A stretch of DNA of 39,494 nucleotides from Nemertoderma westbladi. Taxonomy: Eukaryota; Xenacoelomorpha; Nemertodermatida; Nemertodermatidae. Below the pieces are notes generated by a model. It saw nothing but the letters and a program-made list of their open reading frames with translations. It was not told the origin of the DNA and did not search any database. The stretch covers positions 50,001-89,494 of the forward strand of contig JAUCBJ010006872.1 in assembly GCA_032718475.1 (NCBI GenBank). Reading direction: 5' to 3'. Shown in pieces: positions 26,654-38,600 of this stretch (positions within the stretch are counted from its first letter, which is position 1; the number at the start of each line of letters is the position of its first letter). A program made the translations under genes and the position numbers.

Positions 26654-29600
26654 GTTAGTAGATAACAGAAGATATTAACTCGATCTAAAGGAGAATAACA
26701 GAGGTCGCTTCCTTAGGGTTAGTAGATAACAGAAGATATTAACTCGATCTAAAGGAGAATAACAGAGGTCGATTCCTTAGGGTTAGTAGATAACAGAAGA
26801 TATTAACTCGATCTAAAGGAGAATAACAGAGGTCGATTCCTTAGGGTTAGTAGATAACAGAAGATATTAACTCGATCTAAAGAGAATAACAGAGGTCGCT
26901 TCCTTAGGGTTAGTAGATAACAGAAGATATTAACTCGATCTAAAGGAGAATAACAGAGGTCGATTCCTTAGGGTTAGTAGATAACAGAAGATATTAACTC
27001 GATCTAAAGAGAATAACAGAGGTCGCTTCCTTAGGGTTAGTAGATAACAGAAGATATTAACTCGATCTAAAGGAGAATAACAGAGGTCGCTTCCTTAGGG
27101 TTAGTAGATAACAGAAGATATTAACTCGATCTAAAGGAGAATAACAGAGGTCGATTCCTTAGGGTTAGTAGATAACAGAAGATATTAACTCGATCTAAAG
27201 AGAATAACAGAGGTCGCTTCCTTAGGGTTAGTAGATAACAGAAGATATTAACTCGATCTAAAGAGAATAACAGAGGTCGCTTCCTTAGGGTTAGTAGATA
27301 ACAGAAGATATTAACTCGATCTAAAGAGAATAACAGAGGTCGCTTCCTTAGGGTTAGTAGATAACAGAAGATATTAACTCGATCTAAAGGAGAATAACAG
27401 AGGTCGATTCCTTAGGGTTAGTATAACAGAAGATATTAACTCGATCTAAAGGAGAATAACAGAGGTCGATTCCTTAGGGTTAGTAGATAACAGAAGATAT
27501 TAACTCGATCTAAAGGAGAATAACAGAGGTCGATTCCTTAGTGTTAGTAGATAACAGAAGATATTAACTCGATCTAAAGGAGAATAACAGAGGTCGCTTC
27601 CTTAGGGTTAGTAGATAACAGAAGATATTAACTCGATCTAAAGGAGAATAACAGAGGTCGATTCCTTAGGGTTAGTAGATAACAGAAGATATTAACTCGA
27701 TCTAAAGGAGAATAACAGAGGTCGATTCCTTAGTGTTAGTAGATAACAGAAGATATTAACTCGATCTAAAGGAGAATAACAGAGGTCGCTTCCTTAGGGT
27801 TAGTAGATAACAGAAGATATTAACTCGATCTAAAGGAGAATAACAGAGGTCGATTCCTTAGGGTTAGTAGATAACAGAAGATATTAACTCGATCTAAAGG
27901 AGAATAACAGAGGTCGCTTCCTTAGGGTTAGTAGATAACAGAAGATATTAACTCGATCTAAAGAGAATAACAGAGGTCGATTCCTTAGGGTTAGTAGATA
28001 ACAGAAGATATTAACTCGATCTAAAGGAGAATAACAGAGGTCGATTCCTTAGGGTTAGTAGATAACAGAAGATATTAACTCGATCTAAAGGAGAATAACA
28101 GAGGTCGATTCCTTAGTGTTAGTAGATAACAGAAGATATTAACTCGATCTAAAGGAGAATAACAGAGGTCGATTCCTTAGGGTTAGTAGATAACAGAAGA
28201 TATTAACTCAAAGGAGAATAACAGAGGTCGATTCCTTAGGGTTAGTAGATAACAGAAGATATTAACTCGATCTAAAGGAGAATAACAGAGGTCGATTCCT
28301 TAGGGTTAGTAGATAACAGAAGATATTAACTCGATCTAAAGAGAATAACAGAGGTCGATTCCTTAGGGTTAGTAGATAACAGAAGATATTAACTCGATCT
28401 AAAGGAGAATAACAGAGGTCGATTCCTTAGGGTTAGTAGATAACAGAAGATATTAACTCGATCTAAAGAGAATAACAGAGGTCGATTCCTTAGGGTTAGT
28501 AGATAACAGAAGATATTAACTCGATCTAAAGAGAATAACAGAGGTCGATTCCTTAGGGTTAGTAGATAACAGAAGATATTAACTCGATCTAAAGGAGAAT
28601 AACAGAGGTCGATTCCTTAGGGTTAGTAGATAACAGAAGATATTAACTCGATCTAAAGGAGAATAACAGAGGTCGATTCCTTAGGGTTAGTAGATAACAG
28701 AAGGTATTAACTCGATCTAAAGAGAATAACAGAGGTCGCTTCCTTAGGGTTAGTAGATAACAGAAGATATTAACTCGATCTAAAGGAGAATAACAGAGGT
28801 CGCTTCCTTAGGGTTAGTAGATAACAGAAGATATTAACTCGATCTAAAGAGAATAACAGAGGTCGCTTCCTTAGGGTTAGTAGATAACAAAAGATATTAA
28901 CTCGATCTAAAGGAGAATAACAGAGGTCGCTTCCTTAGGGTTAGTAGATAACAGAAGATATTAACTCGATCTAAAGAGAATAACAGAGGTCGCTTCCTTA
29001 GGGTTAGTAGATAACAGAAGATATTAACTCGATCTAAAGAGAATAACAGAGGTCGCTTCCTTAGGGTTAGTAGATAACAGAAGATATTAACTCGATCTAA
29101 AGGAGAATAACAGAGGTCGCTTCCTTAGGGTTAGTAGATAACAGAAGATATTAACTCGATCTAAAGGAGAATAACAGAGGTCGCTTCCTTAGGGTTAGTA
29201 GATAACAGAAGATATTAACTCGATCTAAAGGAGAATAACAGAGGTCGATTCCTTAGGGTTAGTAGATAACAGAAGATATTAACTCGATCTAAAGAGAATA
29301 ACAGAGGTCGCTTCCTTAGGGTTAGTAGATAACAGAAGATATTAACTCGATCTAAAGGAGAATAACAGAGGTCGCTTCCTTAGGGTTAGTAGATAACAGA
29401 AGATATTAACTCGATCTAAAGGAGAATAACAGAGGTCGATTCCTTAGGGTTAGTAGATAACAGAAGATATTAACTCGATCTAAAGGAGAATAACAGAGGT
29501 CGCTTCCTTAGGGTTAGTAGATAACAGAAGATATTAACTCGATCTAAAGGAGAATAACAGAGGTCGATTCCTTAGGGTTAGTAGATAACAGAAGATATTA

Positions 29601-32600
29601 ACTCGATCTAAAGGAGAATAACAGAGGTCGATTCCTTAGGGTTAGTAGATAACAGAAGATATTAACTCGATCTAAAGGAGAATAACAGAGGTCGATTCCT
29701 TAGGGTTAGTAGATAACAGAAGATATTAACTCGATCTAAAGGAGAATAACAGAGGTCGATTCCTTAGGGTTAGTAGATAACAGAAGATATTAACTCGATC
29801 TAAAGGAGAATAACAGAGGTCGATTCCTTAGGGTTAGTAGATAACAGAAGATATTAACTCGATCTAAAGGAGAATAACAGAGGTCGATTCCTTAGGGTTA
29901 GTAGATAACAGAAGATATTAACTCGATCTAAAGGAGAATAACAGAGGTCGATTCCTTAGGGTTAGTAGATAACAGAAGATATTAACTCGATCTAAAGGAG
30001 AATAACAGAGGTCGATTCCTTAGGGTTAGTAGATAACAGAAGATATTAACTCGATCTAAAGGAGAATAACAGAGGTCGATTCCTTAGGGTTAGTAGATAA
30101 CAGAAGATATTAACTCGATCTAAAGGAGAATAACAGAGGTCGATTCCTTAGGGTTAGTAGATAACAGAAGATATTAACTCGATCTAAAGGAGAATAACAG
30201 AGGTCGCTTCCTTAGGGTTAGTAGATAACAGAAGATATTAACTCGATCTAAAGGAGAATAACAGAGGTCGCTTCCTTAGGGTTAGTAGATAACAGAAGAT
30301 ATTAACTCGATCTAAAGGAGAATAACAGAGGTCGATTCCTTAGGGTTAGTAGATAACAGAAGATATTAACTCGATCTAAAGGAGAATAACAGAGGTCGAT
30401 TCCTTAGGGTTAGTAGATAACAGAAGATATTAACTCGATCTAAAGGAGAATAACAGAGGTCGATTCCTTAGGGTTAGTAGATAACAGAAGATATTAACTC
30501 GATCTAAAGGAGAATAACAGAGGTCGCTTCCTTAGGGTTAGTAGATAACAGAAGATATTAACTCGATCTAAAGGAGAATAACAGAGGTCGCTTCCTTAGG
30601 GTTAGTAGATAACAGAAGATATTAACTCGATCTAAAGGAGAATAACAGAGGTCGATTCCTTAGGGTTAGTAGATAACAGAAGATATTAACTCGATCTAAA
30701 GGAGAATAACAGAGGTCGCTTCCTTAGGGTTAGTAGATAACAGAAGATATTAACTCGATCTAAAGGAGAATAACAGAGGTCGATTCCTTAGGGTTAGTAG
30801 ATAACAGAAGATATTAACTCGATCTAAAGGAGAATAACAGAGGTCGATTCCTTAGGGTTAGTAGATAACAGAAGATATTAACTCGATCTAAAGGAGAATA
30901 ACAGAGGTCGATTCCTTAGGGTTAGTAGATAACAGAAGATATTAACTCGATCTAAAGGAGAATAACAGAGGTCGCTTCCTTAGGGTTAGTAGATAACAGA
31001 AGATATTAACTCGATCTAAAGGAGAATAACAGAGGTCGATTCCTTAGGGTTAGTAGATAACAGAAGATATTAACTCGATCTAAAGGAGAATAACAGAGGT
31101 CGCTTCCTTAGGGTTAGTAGATAACAGAAGATATTAACTCGATCTAAAGGAGAATAACAGAGGTCGATTCCTTAGGGTTAGTAGATAACAGAAGATATTA
31201 ACTCGATCTAAAGGAGAATAACAGAGGTCGATTCCTTAGGGTTAGTAGATAACAGAAGATATTAACTCGATCTAAAGGAGAATAACAGAGGTCGCTTCCT
31301 TAGGGTTAGTAGATAACAGAAGATATTAACTCGATCTAAAGGAGAATAACAGAGGTCGATTCCTTAGGGTTAGTAGATAACAGAAGATATTAACTCGATC
31401 TAAAGGAGAATAACAGAGGTCGATTCCTTAGGGTTAGTAGATAACAGAAGATATTAACTCGATCTAAAGGAGAATAACAGAGGTCGATTCCTTAGGGTTA
31501 GTAGATAACAGAAGATATTAACTCGATCTAAAGGAGAATAACAGAGGTCGATTCCTTAGGGTTAGTAGATAACAGAAGATATTAACTCGATCTAAAGGAG
31601 AATAACAGAGGTCGATTCCTTAGGGTTAGTAGATAACAGAAGATATTAACTCGATCTAAAGGAGAATAACAGAGGTCGCTTCCTTAGGGTTAGTAGATAA
31701 CAGAAGATATTAACTCGATCTAAAGGAGAATAACAGAGGTCGATTCCTTAGGGTTAGTAGATAACAGAAGATATTAACTCGATCTAAAGGAGAATAACAG
31801 AGGTCGATTCCTTAGGGTTAGTAGATAACAGAAGATATTAACTCGATCTAAAGGAGAATAACAGAGGTCGATTCCTTAGGGTTAGTAGATAACAGAAGAT
31901 ATTAACTCGATCTAAAGGAGAATAACAGAGGTCGCTTCCTTAGGGTTAGTAGATAACAGAAGATATTAACTCGATCTAAAGGAGAATAACAGAGGTCGAT
32001 TCCTTAGGGTTAGTAGATAACAGAAGATATTAACTCGATCTAAAGGAGAATAACAGAGGTCGATTCCTTAGGGTTAGTAGATAACAGAAGATATTAACTC
32101 GATCTAAAGGAGAATAACAGAGGTCGATTCCTTAGGGTTAGTAGATAACAGAAGATATTAACTCGATCTAAAGGAGAATAACAGAGGTCGCTTCCTTAGG
32201 GTTAGTAGATAACAGAAGATATTAACTCGATCTAAAGGAGAATAACAGAGGTCGATTCCTTAGGGTTAGTAGATAACAGAAGATATTAACTCGATCTAAA
32301 GGAGAATAACAGAGGTCGATTCCTTAGGGTTAGTAGATAACAGAAGATATTAACTCGATCTAAAGGAGAATAACAGAGGTCGATTCCTTAGGGTTAGTAG
32401 ATAACAGAAGATATTAACTCGATCTAAAGGAGAATAACAGAGGTCGCTTCCTTAGGGTTAGTAGATAACAGAAGATATTAACTCGATCTAAAGGAGAATA
32501 ACAGAGGTCGATTCCTTAGGGTTAGTAGATAACAGAAGATATTAACTCGATCTAAAGGAGAATAACAGAGGTCGCTTCCTTAGGGTTAGTAGATAACAGA

Positions 32601-35600
32601 AGATATTAACTCGATCTAAAGGAGAATAACAGAGGTCGATTCCTTAGGGTTAGTAGATAACAGAAGATATTAACTCGATCTAAAGGAGAATAACAGAGGT
32701 CGATTCCTTAGGGTTAGTAGATAACAGAAGATATTAACTCGATCTAAAGGAGAATAACAGAGGTCGATTCCTTAGGGTTAGTAGATAACAGAAGATATTA
32801 ACTCGATCTAAAGGAGAATAACAGAGGTCGCTTCCTTAGGGTTAGTAGATAACAGAAGATATTAACTCGATCTAAAGGAGAATAACAGAGGTCGATTCCT
32901 TAGGGTTAGTAGATAACAGAAGATATTAACTCGATCTAAAGGAGAATAACAGAGGTCGATTCCTTAGGGTTAGTAGATAACAGAAGATATTAACTCGATC
33001 TAAAGGAGAATAACAGAGGTCGATTCCTTAGGGTTAGTAGATAACAGAAGATATTAACTCGATCTAAAGGAGAATAACAGAGGTCGCTTCCTTAGGGTTA
33101 GTAGATAACAGAAGATATTAACTCGATCTAAAGGAGAATAACAGAGGTCGATTCCTTAGGGTTAGTAGATAACAGAAGATATTAACTCGATCTAAAGGAG
33201 AATAACAGAGGTCGATTCCTTAGGGTTAGTAGATAACAGAAGATATTAACTCGATCTAAAGGAGAATAACAGAGGTCGCTTCCTTAGGGTTAGTAGATAA
33301 CAGAAGATATTAACTCGATCTAAAGGAGAATAACAGAGGTCGATTCCTTAGGGTTAGTAGATAACAGAAGATATTAACTCGATCTAAAGGAGAATAACAG
33401 AGGTCGCTTCCTTAGGGTTAGTAGATAACAGAAGATATTAACTCGATCTAAAGGAGAATAACAGAGGTCGATTCCTTAGGGTTAGTAGATAACAGAAGAT
33501 ATTAACTCGATCTAAAGGAGAATAACAGAGGTCGATTCCTTAGGGTTAGTAGATAACAGAAGATATTAACTCGATCTAAAGGAGAATAACAGAGGTCGAT
33601 TCCTTAGGGTTAGTAGATAACAGAAGATATTAACTCGATCTAAAGGAGAATAACAGAGGTCGATTCCTTAGGGTTAGTAGATAACAGAAGATATTAACTC
33701 GATCTAAAGGAGAATAACAGAGGTCGATTCCTTAGGGTTAGTAGATAACAGAAGATATTAACTCGATCTAAAGGAGAATAACAGAGGTCGCTTCCTTAGG
33801 GTTAGTAGATAACAGAAGATATTAACTCGATCTAAAGGAGAATAACAGAGGTCGATTCCTTAGGGTTAGTAGATAACAGAAGATATTAACTCGATCTAAA
33901 GGAGAATAACAGAGGTCGATTCCTTAGGGTTAGTAGATAACAGAAGATATTAACTCGATCTAAAGGAGAATAACAGAGGTCGATTCCTTAGGGTTAGTAG
34001 ATAACAGAAGATATTAACTCGATCTAAAGGAGAATAACAGAGGTCGATTCCTTAGGGTTAGTAGATAACAGAAGATATTAACTCGATCTAAAGGAGAATA
34101 ACAGAGGTCGATTCCTTAGGGTTAGTAGATAACAGAAGATATTAACTCGATCTAAAGGAGAATAACAGAGGTCGATTCCTTAGGGTTAGTAGATAACAGA
34201 AGATATTAACTCGATCTAAAGGAGAATAACAGAGGTCGATTCCTTAGGGTTAGTAGATAACAGAAGATATTAACTCGATCTAAAGGAGAATAACAGAGGT
34301 CGATTCCTTAGGGTTAGTAGATAACAGAAGATATTAACTCGATCTAAAGGAGAATAACAGAGGTCGATTCCTTAGGGTTAGTAGATAACAGAAGATATTA
34401 ACTCGATCTAAAGGAGAATAACAGAGGTCGATTCCTTAGGGTTAGTAGATAACAGAAGATATTAACTCGATCTAAAGGAGAATAACAGAGGTCGATTCCT
34501 TAGGGTTAGTAGATAACAGAAGATATTAACTCGATCTAAAGGAGAATAACAGAGGTCGATTCCTTAGGGTTAGTAGATAACAGAAGATATTAACTCGATC
34601 TAAAGGAGAATAACAGAGGTCGATTCCTTAGGGTTAGTAGATAACAGAAGATATTAACTCGATCTAAAGGAGAATAACAGAGGTCGATTCCTTAGGGTTA
34701 GTAGATAACAGAAGATATTAACTCGATCTAAAGGAGAATAACAGAGGTCGATTCCTTAGGGTTAGTAGATAACAGAAGATATTAACTCGATCTAAAGGAG
34801 AATAACAGAGGTCGATTCCTTAGGGTTAGTAGATAACAGAAGATATTAACTCGATCTAAAGGAGAATAACAGAGGTCGATTCCTTAGGGTTAGTAGATAA
34901 CAGAAGATATTAACTCGATCTAAAGGAGAATAACAGAGGTCGATTCCTTAGGGTTAGTAGATAACAGAAGATATTAACTCGATCTAAAGGAGAATAACAG
35001 AGGTCGATTCCTTAGGGTTAGTAGATAACAGAAGATATTAACTCGATCTAAAGGAGAATAACAGAGGTCGATTCCTTAGGGTTAGTAGATAACAGAAGAT
35101 ATTAACTCGATCTAAAGGAGAATAACAGAGGTCGATTCCTTAGGGTTAGTAGATAACAGAAGATATTAACTCGATCTAAAGGAGAATAACAGAGGTCGAT
35201 TCCTTAGGGTTAGTAGATAACAGAAGATATTAACTCGATCTAAAGGAGAATAACAGAGGTCGATTCCTTAGGGTTAGTAGATAACAGAAGATATTAACTC
35301 GATCTAAAGGAGAATAACAGAGGTCGATTCCTTAGGGTTAGTAGATAACAGAAGATATTAACTCGATCTAAAGGAGAATAACAGAGGTCGATTCCTTAGG
35401 GTTAGTAGATAACAGAAGATATTAACTCGATCTAAAGGAGAATAACAGAGGTCGATTCCTTAGGGTTAGTAGATAACAGAAGATATTAACTCGATCTAAA
35501 GGAGAATAACAGAGGTCGATTCCTTAGGGTTAGTAGATAACAGAAGATATTAACTCGATCTAAAGGAGAATAACAGAGGTCGATTCCTTAGGGTTAGTAG

Positions 35601-38600
35601 ATAACAGAAGATATTAACTCGATCTAAAGGAGAATAACAGAGGTCGATTCCTTAGGGTTAGTAGATAACAGAAGATATTAACTCGATCTAAAGGAGAATA
35701 ACAGAGGTCGATTCCTTAGGGTTAGTAGATAACAGAAGATATTAACTCGATCTAAAGGAGAATAACAGAGGTCGATTCCTTAGGGTTAGTAGATAACAGA
35801 AGATATTAACTCGATCTAAAGGAGAATAACAGAGGTCGATTCCTTAGGGTTAGTAGATAACAGAAGATATTAACTCGATCTAAAGGAGAATAACAGAGGT
35901 CGATTCCTTAGGGTTAGTAGATAACAGAAGATATTAACTCGATCTAAAGGAGAATAACAGAGGTCGATTCCTTAGGGTTAGTAGATAACAGAAGATATTA
36001 ACTCGATCTAAAGGAGAATAACAGAGGTCGATTCCTTAGGGTTAGTAGATAACAGAAGATATTAACTCGATCTAAAGGAGAATAACAGAGGTCGATTCCT
36101 TAGGGTTAGTAGATAACAGAAGATATTAACTCGATCTAAAGGAGAATAACAGAGGTCGATTCCTTAGGGTTAGTAGATAACAGAAGATATTAACTCGATC
36201 TAAAGGAGAATAACAGAGGTCGATTCCTTAGGGTTAGTAGATAACAGAAGATATTAACTCGATCTAAAGGAGAATAACAGAGGTCGATTCCTTAGGGTTA
36301 GTAGATAACAGAAGATATTAACTCGATCTAAAGGAGAATAACAGAGGTCGATTCCTTAGGGTTAGTAGATAACAGAAGATATTAACTCGATCTAAAGGAG
36401 AATAACAGAGGTCGATTCCTTAGGGTTAGTAGATAACAGAAGATATTAACTCGATCTAAAGGAGAATAACAGAGGTCGATTCCTTAGGGTTAGTAGATAA
36501 CAGAAGATATTAACTCGATCTAAAGGAGAATAACAGAGGTCGATTCCTTAGGGTTAGTAGATAACAGAAGATATTAACTCGATCTAAAGGAGAATAACAG
36601 AGGTCGATTCCTTAGGGTTAGTAGATAACAGAAGATATTAACTCGATCTAAAGGAGAATAACAGAGGTCGATTCCTTAGGGTTAGTAGATAACAGAAGAT
36701 ATTAACTCGATCTAAAGGAGAATAACAGAGGTCGATTCCTTAGGGTTAGTAGATAACAGAAGATATTAACTCGATCTAAAGGAGAATAACAGAGGTCGAT
36801 TCCTTAGGGTTAGTAGATAACAGAAGATATTAACTCGATCTAAAGGAGAATAACAGAGGTCGATTCCTTAGGGTTAGTAGATAACAGAAGATATTAACTC
36901 GATCTAAAGGAGAATAACAGAGGTCGATTCCTTAGGGTTAGTAGATAACAGAAGATATTAACTCGATCTAAAGGAGAATAACAGAGGTCGATTCCTTAGG
37001 GTTAGTAGATAACAGAAGATATTAACTCGATCTAAAGGAGAATAACAGAGGTCGATTCCTTAGGGTTAGTAGATAACAGAAGATATTAACTCGATCTAAA
37101 GGAGAATAACAGAGGTCGATTCCTTAGGGTTAGTAGATAACAGAAGATATTAACTCGATCTAAAGGAGAATAACAGAGGTCGATTCCTTAGGGTTAGTAG
37201 ATAACAGAAGATATTAACTCGATCTAAAGGAGAATAACAGAGGTCGATTCCTTAGGGTTAGTAGATAACAGAAGATATTAACTCGATCTAAAGGAGAATA
37301 ACAGAGGTCGATTCCTTAGGGTTAGTAGATAACAGAAGATATTAACTCGATCTAAAGGAGAATAACAGAGGTCGATTCCTTAGGGTTAGTAGATAACAGA
37401 AGATATTAACTCGATCTAAAGGAGAATAACAGAGGTCGATTCCTTAGGGTTAGTAGATAACAGAAGATATTAACTCGATCTAAAGGAGAATAACAGAGGT
37501 CGATTCCTTAGGGTTAGTAGATAACAGAAGATATTAACTCGATCTAAAGGAGAATAACAGAGGTCGATTCCTTAGGGTTAGTAGATAACAGAAGATATTA
37601 ACTCGATCTAAAGGAGAATAACAGAGGTCGATTCCTTAGGGTTAGTAGATAACAGAAGATATTAACTCGATCTAAAGGAGAATAACAGAGGTCGATTCCT
37701 TAGGGTTAGTAGATAACAGAAGATATTAACTCGATCTAAAGGAGAATAACAGAGGTCGATTCCTTAGGGTTAGTAGATAACAGAAGATATTAACTCGATC
37801 TAAAGGAGAATAACAGAGGTCGATTCCTTAGGGTTAGTAGATAACAGAAGATATTAACTCGATCTAAAGGAGAATAACAGAGGTCGATTCCTTAGGGTTA
37901 GTAGATAACAGAAGATATTAACTCGATCTAAAGGAGAATAACAGAGGTCGATTCCTTAGGGTTAGTAGATAACAGAAGATATTAACTCGATCTAAAGGAG
38001 AATAACAGAGGTCGATTCCTTAGGGTTAGTAGATAACAGAAGATATTAACTCGATCTAAAGGAGAATAACAGAGGTCGATTCCTTAGGGTTAGTAGATAA
38101 CAGAAGATATTAACTCGATCTAAAGGAGAATAACAGAGGTCGATTCCTTAGGGTTAGTAGATAACAGAAGATATTAACTCGATCTAAAGGAGAATAACAG
38201 AGGTCGATTCCTTAGGGTTAGTAGATAACAGAAGATATTAACTCGATCTAAAGGAGAATAACAGAGGTCGATTCCTTAGGGTTAGTAGATAACAGAAGAT
38301 ATTAACTCGATCTAAAGGAGAATAACAGAGGTCGATTCCTTAGGGTTAGTAGATAACAGAAGATATTAACTCGATCTAAAGGAGAATAACAGAGGTCGAT
38401 TCCTTAGGGTTAGTAGATAACAGAAGATATTAACTCGATCTAAAGGAGAATAACAGAGGTCGATTCCTTAGGGTTAGTAGATAACAGAAGATATTAACTC
38501 GATCTAAAGGAGAATAACAGAGGTCGATTCCTTAGGGTTAGTAGATAACAGAAGATATTAACTCGATCTAAAGGAGAATAACAGAGGTCGATTCCTTAGG

